From Escarpia spicata (Eukaryota; Annelida; Polychaeta; Sabellida; Siboglinidae), in assembly GCA_963995525.1 (NCBI GenBank), contig OZ023205.1:45772704-45836703 (forward strand): 64,000 nt of DNA, written 5' to 3'. Within the stretch, counting starts at the first letter, position 1, and the number at the start of each line of letters is the position of its first letter. Of this stretch, positions 34,670 to 45,923 are shown one piece after another. Under the pieces are notes generated by a model. That model did no database searches and was not told where the DNA came from. It saw nothing but the letters and a program-made list of their open reading frames with translations. A program made the position numbers and the translations under genes.

Positions 34670-34756
34670 CTTAGCATATGCAAAGACGACATGCAGCTGA
34701 TGCTTCTGCCCAGAGCTTCACTGGTCTCATCATCACTCATGTTGTTTTCATCAAGA
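34670..34756 (-). CDS. NLR gene, LRR exon 9 (87-nt type)
   Basis: The exon is 87 nt, phase 2 at both ends. Acceptor TTTTGCAG precedes it and a perfect GTAAGT donor follows the partial codon AG. It encodes one 29-residue LRR: LDENNMSDDETSEALGRSI then SCMSSLHML. It resembles the 10,504 and 56,548 exons (SD-E-S, LGR-I) more than the 50,794 and 45,837 exons. The 56-bp minisatellite begins about 240 bp upstream of its acceptor, within the preceding intron. Confidence 0.88.
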
Positions 34757-34996
34757 CTGCAAAATAATAATTAAAAAACAACTTAAAACATAAAAAACAT
34801 ATTGATACGTGACTAGAAACATGAGTATAATCAACACACCACTAATGATACAATGATACTGTAGAAAAAGCATTACTTTGTCACATATGACAGTTAACAA
34901 ATAGTTAAAACCCTTCAACACTGTGCCTAAATCCTTGGAATCAAGCTCAAAGTCGCAGCAAGACAAAAGGGTTGGTAAATCTCAAAATGTATAAAC

Positions 34997-37900
34997 AGTA
35001 TCCACGTTGTCAACAGATAGATGGATATGCCAGGGAGGCATAGTGGATAAGCAATATCCACGTTGTCAACAGATAGATGGATATGCCAGGGAGGCATAGT
35101 GGATAATCAGTATCCATGTTGTCAACAAACAGATGGATACACCAGAGAGGCATAATGGATAAGTAGTATCTATGTTGTCAACATATAGATGGATACGTCA
35201 GGGAGGCATAGTGGATAAGCAGTATCCACATTGTCAATAGATAGATGGATATGCCTGTCAACAGATAGATGGATATGCCAGGGAGGCATAGTGGATAAGC
35301 AGTATCCACATTGTCAACAGATAGATGGATACGCCAGGGAGGCATAGTGGATAAGCAGTATCCACGTTGTCAACAGATAGATGGATATGCCAAGGAGGCA
35401 TAGTGGATAACCAGTATCCACGTTGTCAACAGATATATGGATACGCCAGGGAGGCATAGTGGATAAGAAGTATCCACATTGTCAACAGACAGATGGATAC
35501 GCCACGGAGGCATAATGGATATGTAGTATCCACGTTGTCAACAGATAGATGGATACGCCAGGGAGGCATAGTGGATAAGTAGTATCCACATTGTCAACAG
35601 ATAGATGGATACGCCAGGGAGGAATAGTGGATAAGTAGTATCCACGTTGTCAACAGACAGTTGGATACGCCAGGAAGGCATAGTGGATAAGCAGTATCCA
35701 CGTTATCAACAGATAGATGGATACGCCAGGGAGGCATAATGGATAAGTAGTATCCACGTTGTCAACAGATAGATGGATACGTCAGGGAGGCATAGTGGAT
35801 AAGCAGTATCCACGTTGTCAACAGATAGATGGATACGTCAGGGAGGCATAGTGGATAAGCAGTATTCATGTTGTCAACAGATAGATGGATATGCCAGGGA
35901 GACATAGTGGATAAGCAGTATCCACGTTGTCAACAGAGAGATGGATACGCCAGGGAGGCATAGTGGATAAGTAGTATCCACGTTGTCAACAGAGAGATGG
36001 ATACGCCAGGGAGGCATAGTGGATAAGTAGTATCCACGTTGTCAACAGATAGATGGATACACCAGGGAGGCATAGTGGATAAGTAGTATCCACGTTGTCA
36101 ACAGACAGATGGATACGCCAGGGAGGCATAGTGGATAAGTAGTATCCACATTGTCAACAGATAGATGGATATGCCAGGGAGGCATAGTGGATAAGCAGTA
36201 TCCACGTTGTCAAAAGATAGATGGATACGCCAGGGAGGCATAGAGGATAAGTAGTATCCACGTTGTCAACAGATAGATGGATATGCCAGGGAGGCATAGT
36301 GGATAAGCAGTATCCACGTTGTCAACAGACAGATGGATATGCCAGGGAGGCATAGTGGATAAGCAGTATCCACGTTGTCAACAGACAGATGGATACGCCA
36401 GGGAGGCATAGTGGATAAGCAGTATCCATGTTGTCAACAGATAGATGGATACGCCAGGGAGGCATAGTGGATAAGTAGTATCCACGTTGTCAACAGATAG
36501 ATGGATATGCCAGGGAGGCATAGTGGATAAGTAGTATCCACGTTGTCAACAGATAGATGGATACGCCAGGGAGGCATAGTGGATAAGCAGTATCCACTTT
36601 GTCAACAGATAGATGGATATGCCAGGGAGGCATAGTGGATAAGCAGTATCCACGTTGTCAACAGATAGATGGATACGCCAGGGAGGCATAGTGGATAAGT
36701 AGTATCCACGTTGTCAACAGATAGATGGATACACCAGGGAGGCATAGTGGATAAGTAGTATCCACGTTGTCAACAGATAGATGGATATGCCAGGGAGGCA
36801 TAGTGGATAAGTAGTATCCACGTTGTCAACAGATAGATGGATACGCCAGGGAGGCATAGTGGATAAGCAGTATCCACTTTGTCAACAGATAGATGGATAT
36901 GCCAGGGAGGCATAGTGGATAAGCAGTATCCACGTTGTCAACAGATAGATGGATACGCCAGGGAGGCATAGTGGATAAGTAGTATCCACGTTGTCAACAG
37001 ATAGATGGATACACCAGGGAGGCATAGTGGATAAGTAGTATCCACGTTGTCAACAGATAGATGGATATGCCAGGGAGGCATAGTGGATAAGTAGTATCCA
37101 CGTTGTCAACAGATAGATGGATATGCCAGGGAGGCATAGTGGATAAGCAGTATCCACGTTGTCAACAGACAGATGGATACGCCAGGGAGGCATAGTGGAT
37201 AAGCAGTATCCACGTTGTCTACAGACAGATGGATACGCCAGGGAGGCATAGTGGATAAGCAGTATCCACGTTGTCAACAGACAGATGGATACGCCAGGGA
37301 GGCATAGTGGATAAGCAGTATCCACGTTGTCAACAGACAGTTGGATATGCCAGGGAGGCATAGTGGATAAGCAGTATCCACGTTGTCAACAGACAGATGG
37401 ATACGCCAGGGAGGCATAGTGGATAAGTAGTATCCACGTTGTCAACAGATAGATGGATATGCCAGGGAGGCATAGTGGATAAGTAGTATCCACGTTGTCA
37501 ACAGATAGATGGATATGCCAGGGAGGCATAGTGGATAAGCAGTATCCACGTTGTCAACATATAGATGGATACGCCAGGGAGGCATAGTGGATAAGCAGTA
37601 TCCACGTTGTCAACAGATAGATGGATATGCCAGGGAGGCATAGTGGATAAGCAGTATCCACGTTGTCAACAGATAGATGGATACGCCAGGGAGGCATAGT
37701 GGATAAGCAGTATCCACGTTGTTAACAGATAGATGGATACGCCAGGGAGGCATAGTGGATAAGCAGTATCCACGCTGTCAACAGATAGATGGATACGCCA
37801 GGGAGACATAGTGGATAAGCAGTATCCACGTTGTCAACAGATAGATGGATACGCCAGGGAGGCATAGTGGATAAGCAGTATCCACATTGTCAACAGATAG

Positions 37901-38269
37901 ATGGATATGCAAGGGAGGCATAGTGGATAAGTAGTATCCACGTTGTCAACAGACAGATGGATATGCCAGGGAGGCATAGTGGATAAGCAGTATCCACGTT
38001 GTCAACAGATAGATGGATATGCCAGGGAGGCATAGTGGATAAGCAGTATCCACGTTGTCAACAGATAGATGGTTACGGCAGGGAGGTATAGTGGATAAGC
38101 AGTATCTACGTTGTCAACAAATAAATGGATACAGCAGGGAGGCATACTGGATAAGCAGTATCCACGTTGTCAACAGATAGATGGATACGGCAGGGAGGCA
38201 TAGTGGATAAGCAGTATCCACGTTGTCAACAGATAGATGGATACGGCAGGGAGGCATAGTGGATAAGCA
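34997..38269. repeat. 56-bp minisatellite, about 58 copies
   Basis: The unit is AGTATCCACGTTGTCAACAG followed by ATAGATGGATACGCCAGGGA and GGCATAGTGGATAAGC. The period is 56 bp (for example 36,303 to 36,359). Copies differ at a few recurrent sites: CACG/CACA, AGAT/AGAC, ATAC/ATAT and AAGC/AAGT. A partial unit interrupts near 35,243-35,280, and the edges (35,100-35,200 and 38,050-38,150) are more diverged than the middle. It lies in the intron before LRR exon 9. A minus-strand frame at 37,050-37,361 is a by-product. Confidence 0.97.
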
Positions 38270-38319
38270 AGGTTGGAAAGATAGACACTTTTCTAAATAA
38301 TGTTGACTCTCGGAACAAA

Positions 38320-38720
38320 AAAAGGAGAAGCAGTGAATGTAAATAAGATGGTTGCTTACTCGAACGTGCCTGGTATGTAATGGTACAGATCTTAAAAATT
38401 ATACGATATTGGACAGAAAGCCAATGTAGACTTCAGAAGTGGCGCATAATAAAAAAACGCGGACATAGAATCACAACCCTTGCAAAGCAATTCTGTACAA
38501 ATTGTAAGTTTGTAATACCCTTAAGGGCAATGTTGTGGAAAATAGAATTACAATACCCGGTAGTCTAGTCTACTTGTAACAAGCACAGCTGCAATTGTTT
38601 TTGCAACAGAAAGAGGCAAATACCGACAAATACATCGTAAATCATGAATATGATAATAACAACATAACAAAATTTGAGAAATATGTCTGAAATTTCAGTT
38701 GTCATCAAAGACAACTCCTA
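38320..38720 (-). pseudogene. L2-like reverse transcriptase C-terminal fragment
   Basis: On the minus strand the pieces NIALKGITNLQFVQNCFARV and YRIIFKICTITYQAR-like sequence align in order with the 25,690-26,210 fragment. At DNA level GTAATGGTACAGATCTTNAAAA and CAACAGAAAGAGGCAAATAC are shared by both. The plus-strand frame at 38,380-38,568 is its shadow. Confidence 0.65.
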
Positions 38721-38779
38721 GTTTTCGTGTTGAAACTGCTGGAATACTTACTGGTTAAGGAGAGGTGTGGGGAAAAGTT

Positions 38780-39420
38780 CTTAAGTTCTTAATTGTTTAC
38801 GCTGCCTCTGTATGCCAGAAGAATCCTATGGATATCCTGGCCCAGAAGAATTTCCAACAAGCAGCTGCTTGAAGATACGAAACAGGAAAACATGCCCACC
38901 ATCACCACCAGAAGATACGAAACAGGAAAACATGCGCACCATCACCACCAGAAGATACGAAACAGGAAAATATGTGCACCATCACCACCAGAAGATACGA
39001 AACAGGAAAACATGCACACCATCACCACCAGAAGATACGAAACAGGAAAACATGTGCACCATCACCACCAGAAGATACGAAACAGGAAAACATGCGCACC
39101 ATTACCACTAGAAGATACGAAACAAGAAAACATGCAGAAGACGCTGGAAGTGGATTGGCCATGTGCTACGGAATGAAGCCAACTCAATCATCAGGACTTC
39201 AGTGCACTGGACCTCTGAAGGGAAAAGGAAGAGAGGATGTCCAAAAACAATGTGGCGCAGGACCGTAGAAGCAGAGTTGAAGGAGGCAGGACACAGCTGG
39301 TCACCCTTGAGAGATTGGCAAGAGATAGACCGGCATGGAGGAACTTTGTTGCCGCCCTAAATGCCAATAGACATAATAGGCATGATGATGAGACACACCA
39401 TATCATAAAGATAAACGATT
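38780..39420 (+). pseudogene. RTE-like ORF2 C-terminus expanded by an internal minisatellite
   Basis: Before the repeat it reads PRRISNKQLLEDTKQENM; after it, across frames, RRRWKWIGHVLRNEANSI, HWTSEGKRKRGCPKTMWRRT and LERLARDRPAWRNFVAAL, the usual end of this LINE family, comparable with 1-665. Between them seven 40-bp starts (38,871-39,130) duplicate the sequence around EDTKQENM. Because 40 is not a multiple of 3, the repeat is read in all three frames in turn, which explains three overlapping His/Lys/Thr-rich frames. It is not a functional protein. Confidence 0.82.
38871..39130. repeat. 40-bp minisatellite, about 6.5 copies
   Basis: GAAGATACGAAACAGGAAAA starts at 38,871, 38,911, 38,951, 38,991, 39,031, 39,071 and 39,111, each followed by CATGCGCACCATCACCACCA with minor changes. 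It arose inside retroelement coding sequence. The last unit has AACAAGAAAA and is the junction to normal RTE sequence. Confidence 0.97.
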
Positions 39421-39699
39421 TATGAGAATGGTGTGGTCAATTGTAGCAGACAAGTGGCAGACAGATCAAGCAAGGTAAACGCAGTTACTTATCCATATTT
39501 AAAGTTACGTCATTGTGCACTTTTAAGAGAGCAGTCTCCGTAGAATAGAGTTGTTTGTATGTATGTTAGAAACAATTTGACCTAATATGACATCCATGGC
39601 GTTTGCTATAATTTGGTATATTGGAAATGACGCTAAGATTAGAAACCGACCTATAATTGTTTAAGTTGTCTTTCAGCCAAGTTGTCTTCTTAACAGGAA

Positions 39700-40040
39700 C
39701 AGGAAATATTTATTTGTCCCAAATACACAATAGAACAAAATAATCGTTATAAAAACAAAAGACCATACAATGTATTGCAATCGAATCGACATGAGATAAA
39801 ACATTAAGATGTGGGTTTATGTGCACTTGTTTAAAATCATCTGGGAAAAAATGTGAACTCAGTGGCACATTATTTATTATATTAGTAATTGTACCAAGCA
39901 AGAAGGTAAGACGTGCTTTCAACAATATAGTTGGCAGTGGATCAAGATCACCAGACTTATTTGGGGAAGACATGATTATTTGCCTCAATTCCTCAACAGT
40001 GGCTGGTGCAAAAGAAGAAAGTTGCAAATTTATTTGCAGA
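39700..40040 (-). pseudogene. L2-like ORF2 fragment (start of reverse transcriptase)
   Basis: The minus-strand frame 39,710-40,027 gives VEELRQIIMSSPNKSGDLDP, LPTILLKARLTFLLGTITNI and INNVPLSSHFFPDDFKQVHI, the linker and first RT motif of an L2-type ORF2. It ends in unrelated sequence where K-K-P-x-L-D would be expected. Short fragment, truncated at both ends. Confidence 0.75.
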
Positions 40041-40446
40041 GGTTGAACGTTTACATGTTTAAAAGTGTGAACTGGGAAAGCAGAGAGAATTACGATAGAA
40101 TATGTAAATATCTACAATTCAGCATTTTGTAGATGTAAGAGGAAACAAAAAATACGTCTTACAATTTACATAACCTGCTTTATTGAAATATTCATAAGAA
40201 CTTCAAAAATGCATGAACATAAGTTATATCTTACAGAGGAAGTTTCAAAGACCTGTTATGTAGACATATTTGCTATAAGCTACTATAATATTTCCTAAAA
40301 CTTGGAAATAAGCACACATAAATGTTAAAAAGTGTTTTAGTGTGATTATCACATGGTGATTTTAGCCAATGGTTCATATCAGGATATGAAGAGTGCTGTT
40401 TACAATGGGTTTGACTATTATCAGAATATAGACAATTAAAACTCAC
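40041..40446. other. NLR intron, gene-free
   Basis: AT-rich sequence up to the donor of LRR exon 8. No feature is seen. Confidence 0.4.
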
Positions 40447-40530
40447 GAAAGAACTTCCATTTTTTGGCAGTGGCGTAGGGCACTTGCCACAGAGAGCATG
40501 GCTTCAGCTCCAATTCCACAGCGCTGCAAT
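40447..40530 (-). CDS. NLR gene, LRR exon 8 (84-nt type)
   Basis: The exon is 84 nt, phase 2 at both ends. Acceptor CTTTGTAG and donor GTGAGT (after the partial codon TC) bound it. One 28-residue LRR is encoded: LQRCGIGAEAMLSVASAL then RHCQKMEVL. The Cys-x-Ile-Gly-Ala core is shared with the 13,248 and 8,375 exons, which have CGIG where the 47,430 and 56,107 exons have CDIG. It follows the 45,837 exon across a 5.3-kb intron. Confidence 0.88.
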
Positions 40531-41376
40531 CTACAAAGATACAAAGCAGAGCAATTGCAGTTTCATAATAACACAGACCTAGTGTTAGCATATTATGTAT
40601 AACATTTTATTTCAATCATAATTGTACCTTAGTTTAATAATATAAAGTATGAATATTTATTATTTGGCAATGCAAACACTACAAAATGTATGTAAGAATA
40701 GGAATTGTTATTGATCATGTGGCCCGAGGTAGACAAAATTTGGCTGAGGCCACCATCTTTTAAAACCTGCCATACCAGCATTTTTCTCCTCAAATTACAG
40801 TAATAAACGAAAGTTTTAAAGTATAGATCACTTATCATTGAAATGGAAAAATCAATGATATAAATACATGCAAATTTCATATGTAATGTCTTATGATGTG
40901 AAGAAGCGGTAAATGCCCAAAAGCAAACCCGTTTTGACCTTTGGTGATTTTTGGTATACAGGGTGCACACAAATGAATAAAATTATCTAAATGATTTCAG
41001 CAGCCTGCATTTCATTGTAGTTTTACAGCACAATGTATAAATTGTGACTTTCTACTGTCATATGAGATACTGGCAATTGCCATGACTTGGACACCGACAC
41101 CCAATTACTTCATAAAACAGTGCAGAAACATCATCGCCTTCCAGCTTCAGACTCCAAACTAGACATAACTAATTTAGCATCATCTAATGATTATTGAGTC
41201 ACCGGTTGTAAGTCACCCATTACACTAGAAACAACTGCATCAAACAAATACATTGTCTCAGCAGCAGCTGCCAACAATGAGTGAACCGTTGACTCTGATG
41301 ACTTGTCGGGTCTAGGCTACATCACTGACCGTGGGTCAACTCTTGCTGGGTGTTGGGGTTCAGTTTCATGCTAATA
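40531..41376. other. NLR intron, gene-free
   Basis: A minus-strand frame at 40,629-40,970 has no recognisable motif. No repeats were noted until the 26-bp array. Confidence 0.4.
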
Positions 41377-41608
41377 CTGATGGATTCTAGCTTCCAATGT
41401 GACTGATGGATTCTAGCTTCCAATGTGACTGATATATTCTAGCTTCCAATGTGACTGATGGATTCTAGCTTCCAATGTGACTGATGGATTCTAGCTTCCA
41501 ATGTGACTGATGGATTCTAGCTTCCAATGTGACTGATATATTCTAGCTTCCAATGTGACTGATGGATTCTAGCTTCCAATGTGACTGATGGATTCTAGCT
41601 TCCAATGT
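41377..41608. repeat. 26-bp minisatellite, about nine copies
   Basis: The unit is CTGATGGATTCTAGCTTCCA followed by ATGTGA. Two copies read GATATATTC instead of GATGGATTC, and the spacing of those variants (three units then repeat) suggests multi-unit duplication. Intronic. Confidence 0.95.
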
Positions 41609-42094
41609 GTGCTGCTATACTCGGACATGTAGCCATGATATGAATGTAGGAAATTTTATTAGACCAATAATTACAAGTACATATTATAATTGAGCATAGA
41701 CTACCACGAGAGTCACCTTGAATAATAATTATAGTACAAAAATAATAATAGGATACATGCATTACTGATCCATGGTACTTATTCAGACTGTATCAATGGA
41801 TTTAGCAGAATGCACTACATTTGACTGCGAGACTGGGTTTTTGTCGACTTCAGGATCTTGATTGTGCACGATGCAACTGTCAACTGTGAGACCACAGTGA
41901 CGACACTGCATTGTCCTTGGCAGAAAACAGTAATCATTTGGCAGTGCTCGATGTCACCATTTTGTCTGCAAGTTTGTGTGACCTAGCCAGGGCAATCAGT
42001 AATAACAAGGTACAAACTTACCCAAGATTCATAATAGCAGCAGCTGGATTAGAAACAAGGATCTCTGTATTGGCAGTAAATTGACACAAATGAT
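41609..42094. other. NLR intron, gene-free
   Basis: No feature is recognised; the sequence just before 42,095 may be the decayed upstream part of the Penelope-like fragment. Confidence 0.35.
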
Positions 42095-42370
42095 CGGTAG
42101 TGACAACCCTACTACAAAGAGCAGAAAGCCTGGTAATAAACGATGAGAACAAGACCAAAGAGGTGGAGCATATGAAGAAAGTACAAAAAGCTAACGGCTA
42201 CAAACCATGGATGTTTAATGTCATTAAACCAAGGAGACAGGAGAACAACACCACAGAAACCAGTAGAAGACAACATGCCTGCCCTACATCAATAAACTGT
42301 CAGAACATTAGGCAAGGATTTCAAGTCCTATGACATACCAGTGTACCACAAAGCTTGTCAAAAATACATG
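42095..42370 (+). pseudogene. Penelope-like retroelement fragment
   Basis: The frame 42,100-42,333 gives LLQRAESLVINDENKTKEVE then HMKKVQKANGYKPWMFNVIK, and ends QHACPTSINCQNIRQGFQVL. This resembles the linker between reverse transcriptase and GIY-YIG endonuclease in Penelope-like elements (L-x-R-A-x-x-L...H-x-x-x-x-L-x-x-N-G-Y-x-x-W). Neither catalytic domain is visible nearby. The family call comes from recalled pattern. Confidence 0.5.
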
Positions 42371-42848
42371 ACATGGCCATTTTGTTATTAAAGAAAGTAG
42401 ATATGCAACCATTGTAATTTTAAGAGCAGGGTTGAATGGTTTTAACCGGCTAGTTTTAACCAGGTTAAAACCAGTTAAACTCAGGATATTCATCCCTTTA
42501 AAAAGTGGTCAAAACTGACCAAAAGTGGACAAAACCTAATTTGGTAGCTAATTGTATGTTATATTTTTGTAGTTAATTGTTAATCAACTGTAAATACAAT
42601 GCAAATGTCAAAAGACATATTCAACTTTAATAAGAAACAATATATCTGTATGATATTGAGCCAATGCTCATTGTGTAATTCAAATCTAGATCTTGCAAAG
42701 AAATGTACACTGTAAATTGTAATAATACATGTAAATTTGCCAGTGCTGTAATCAATGCAAAGCACAACATAATAATATGATCCATCTTGTGTTGTTGGTC
42801 CTGTTTCTGTAGCTTAGTTAACCAAGTGAATTTGTGTTTTCCAAAGAT
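42371..42848. other. NLR intron, gene-free
   Basis: Contains clustered TTTTAACCRG / GGTTAAAACCAGTTAAAC words at 42,437-42,480 that form short inverted repeats. No gene is seen. Confidence 0.4.
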
Positions 42849-43620
42849 ATGTCAATGTTCTCATGCCTGACGGTTGGTTACTGTTTTATACTGTATCAAG
42901 TTGACAGGTGGTTGTTGGTTCTTAATTTTGCATACATATATAGCAATTTTGCCTTATGCATGTTACTTGATAATTTTATTTAAAAAAAGTTTAACATACT
43001 TGGCAAATCTTTGTGAACTATGTGTACTAAGCTTTTCTCTGACTATATCGGGAATGTTATTTAGTAAAAGTGACAAATTATGCCTAAGACATTTCTTTGC
43101 AAACTCATGTTTAATTTTATAAGTGTACATTTTATTATTGACTCTTGTATCATGATTATGTACCTCATAGTCAAACGTTATCCTCCAGTTTTGTAAATAA
43201 ACTGGTAAGTCATTGTGTAAATATTTATAGAAAATTGTTTATTGTTATAATTTAAGGATGTCATCTACTTTTAACAACTGGTTCTGTGTGGGAAATATAA
43301 TTACTTAAGGTAATAATTCAATTCAATGTTTCAATTTGTTTAAAATGCTATTTTTTTAGAACAAGCATTTGATACTTTTTGAATGATTTTTTTCCAGTTT
43401 AGATTTGTATCTATAATTAAACCTAAAAAAAAATTCCTTGACTTGTTCAATATTTACATTGTCTATCTTCAGAGTAAGTGTCTGTCTATTTTTCTTTGCC
43501 TTTTGAAATGTCATGTATTTAGATTGTGCTATGTTTAGTTGTGTTAAGGGTCTAACCCTATGTTCATTGGGTCAGGAAATTTGATGATGTCATCAAAAAA
43601 TGACTTGTACGCTGATAGTC
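42849..43620 (-). pseudogene. Non-LTR reverse transcriptase C-terminal remnant
   Basis: Minus-strand pieces in order: NIAQSKYMTFQKAKKNRQTL and LKIDNVNIEQVKEFF (43,440-43,540), then DLPVYLQNWRITFDYEVHNH, KIKHEFAKKCLRHNLSLLLN and HSSQRFAKYVKLFLNKII (42,975-43,215). This follows the C-terminal half of a Jockey-group RT, with many stops. Its last ~190 bp (42,849-43,036) recur at 45,273-45,461. Confidence 0.6.
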
Positions 43621-44099
43621 AAACATTCTTAAATATTATATAACTCCACCAATGCCATTAACGAGACATCATGTTTTCTCTCAATAATGTTTGACGTGTA
43701 CATTATAGCGTCCCAAACAAGGTATACATGACTTTCTTTTGGTAAAAACTGGCAAAATCATTGCACTGTCTTCAAATGTACTGCACTCTTCGCTACCTAC
43801 GCTGGTGGCAGCAACTCGTGTGTGTATTGTCATTTTGACAGTTAACCTCTCAGCGATAGGCTCAAAATAGTGTACACAATAGTCGTGTCGCAAAACACCA
43901 ACACAGTGCAGAACGACAAGGTTTGTCTGATGAATTAACATCGGAATAATTCAAGAATTTCAGCTGGGATGTAAGTGCCACTAGATGGCAATGTGACTGG
44001 TGTAAATTATTTGGTTACAACATCACATGTCCATCCATACTTTGTGGCATCTAGAAGTGGAGGTGGGGTATCAAGGGTTGTCTGGTTGTAGATCCAGTA
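43621..44099. other. NLR intron, gene-free
   Basis: No supported feature. The minus-strand frame at 43,681-43,941 shows no domain. Confidence 0.35.
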
Positions 44100-44850
44100 A
44101 ACTTTTCTTCAAATACCTCTGTTGTCAGTTGAAGATTCTTTAGTTCTGGTGTTGCTGTCAACTTTGTTTTACTCATATTTTATCAGACATCCTCACGAAT
44201 TTCCAACAATAATTAAACTTGTAGCCTGCGCTATTTCTTAATTGTCGCTGCAAAGTCTATCACTGCCAGACCACGATTTGGTGATCTCCATAATACCTCT
44301 GCAGGTAAGACCGAATTCTGTATAGTAATGGAGGAGCAGGGCCAACACATCGGTCTCATCACATATGATGTTGATTCTCTTTGCTCCAGTATCGGTTACT
44401 TGTGTCATTAGTTGAACTATGATCACCTGTCCGCCTCTTCATGTGTCGTTTTAAGATCATTTTTATGTAGTATAGATTAAGTCTATCAACTGAACTTCGT
44501 CTTCAGTCACACTCAATACAGCTTTCTGGGGTGGAAGCGAAGTTTGAGGAGACCCTGCTGTTTTGTGGCATGGTAACCATCTCTTTCTGACCTAGTTCCA
44601 CTTTCGTTGCTGCAGTCAGTACCTGTTGGATGCGAGATACGCATTTCCTTTGACGGCTTTCTTAAGCATGAATCAGCAGAAACTGTTCGCGACGTCTTAC
44701 ACTGTTCCCTTACTAGGCCAATGCATCATTCACAGGATGGAATATCCATCAAGAATCATCCCTGCTGCTTCACATGCAACCTTGAAGACACATCCATTTG
44801 AAATGAACATGGCATTAGACACCTCATTTGAAATGCTGTCATAAATAATT
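44100..44850 (-). pseudogene. Remnant of an unclassified mobile ORF family
   Basis: The frame 44,238-44,426 contains RINIICDETDVLALLLHYYT. The D-E/D-T-D-V-L-x-L-L-L-x-Y motif is characteristic of a large, repetitive, PIN-like protein family spread through cnidarian and invertebrate deuterostome genomes. Upstream on the minus strand, shifting frames give VFKVACEAAGMILDGYSIL and MMHWPSK, a plausible earlier part of the same protein. Heavily decayed. Relatives may be at 22,320 and 53,000. Confidence 0.45.
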
Positions 44851-45836
44851 CAGAAGATATTGATAAAACACTGATTCTTCTCAATGGCTGCTGCTAATTT
44901 GTATATTAAGTGGTAAATTGTTGGCAGGTTTACTATGTGAAGGTCCTCATCGACATTGTAACTCCTCAACACATAGGTACATACACACCTTGTTTGTTTT
45001 GTGATCAATAATACTTAATATGATCGGCCCAAATTAAATATTTTGCAAATTGTGGCACCTAATTTGCATATTTTGGGTAGTGAAGTGTTGTATCATTTCA
45101 GAAACATCCTAAACAGTACCACATACCTTCACAACATGGGTGCAGACACCTAATTTGTTGTGCCAGTTAGTTACTGAGATAGTTACTGAGATATTGACGA
45201 AATAAAAATTTTTGATAATGGCGACAATAATTTCCATATTTTGAATAATGCTCAAGGGTGCCAGGGCGGCAATATGTCAATGTTCTCATGCCTGACGGTT
45301 GGTTACTATTTTATACTGTATCAAGTTGACAGGTGGTTGTTGGTTCTTAATTTTTCATACATATATAGCAATTTTGCCTTATGCATGTTACTTGATAATT
45401 TTATTTAAAAAAGTTTAACATACTTGGCAAATCTTTGTGAACTATGTGTACTAAGCTTTTCTAATTTGTTGTGCTAGTTAGTTACTGAGATAGTTACTGA
45501 GATATTGACGAAATTTTAATTTTTGATAATGGCGACACTAATTTCCATATTTTGACACTCGGATTCCTTATAAGGACACATAAAATATATAAACTGCAAA
45601 AAACTTTATGCGGATCCTACTGTAAGGTTCACCCTCAAAACAACATTTCACTCCCAGACTAATTCCCAAAAGCAGATTCATTCAGATTCAGATTCAGACT
45701 GTTTATTACCAAGTAGCATTTCAAATGTACGAGGAATTCTTGGCGCTGTGGCGTCAACATACATACAGTTAGTCCACCAACTGACCAGCCGTCCATCTGA
45801 TCAGTGACATAGATCTCATGTTGTTGATATACTTAC
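44851..45836. repeat. Dispersed repeat block with a transplanted ~190-bp segment
   Basis: CTAATTTGTTGTGC(C/T)AGTTAGTTACTGAGATAG...TTGATAATGGCGACA occurs at 45,149-45,240 and again at 45,460-45,550. Between them, 45,273-45,461 is a near-identical direct copy of 42,849-43,036, part of a LINE fragment. AATTTGCATATT-like words recur at 44,893, 45,061 and 45,230. No coding of its own. Confidence 0.7.
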
Positions 45837-45923
45837 TGCAGTGTACGCAAAGATGTCTTCTGGGCAATGAGCTCACCGATAACTTCACTAGTTCCTTTGG
45901 CACTCAGGTCATTTCCATCCAAG
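45837..45923 (-). CDS. NLR gene, LRR exon 7 (87-nt type), last unit of the 105-bp array
   Basis: The exon is 87 nt, phase 2 at both ends. Acceptor TTATCTTATAG precedes it and a perfect GTAAGT donor follows the partial codon CA. One 29-residue LRR is encoded: LDGNDLSAKGTSEVIGELI then AQKTSLRTL. It is closest to the 50,794 exon (GNDLSA-G). It is the only one of 13 tandem copies that keeps its last 11 coding bases and its donor. The 12 copies upstream in the transcript stop at ACATCTTTG or a variant of it. Confidence 0.88.

Noticed and set aside
37050..37361. 103-residue repetitive frame on the minus strand
   Set aside because: It is three-unit periodic translation of the 56-bp minisatellite, with no independent coding signal.
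38793..39268. A His-rich repeat protein
   Set aside because: The 40-bp repeat is in a broken RTE-like ORF2; recognisable LINE codons flank it on both sides.
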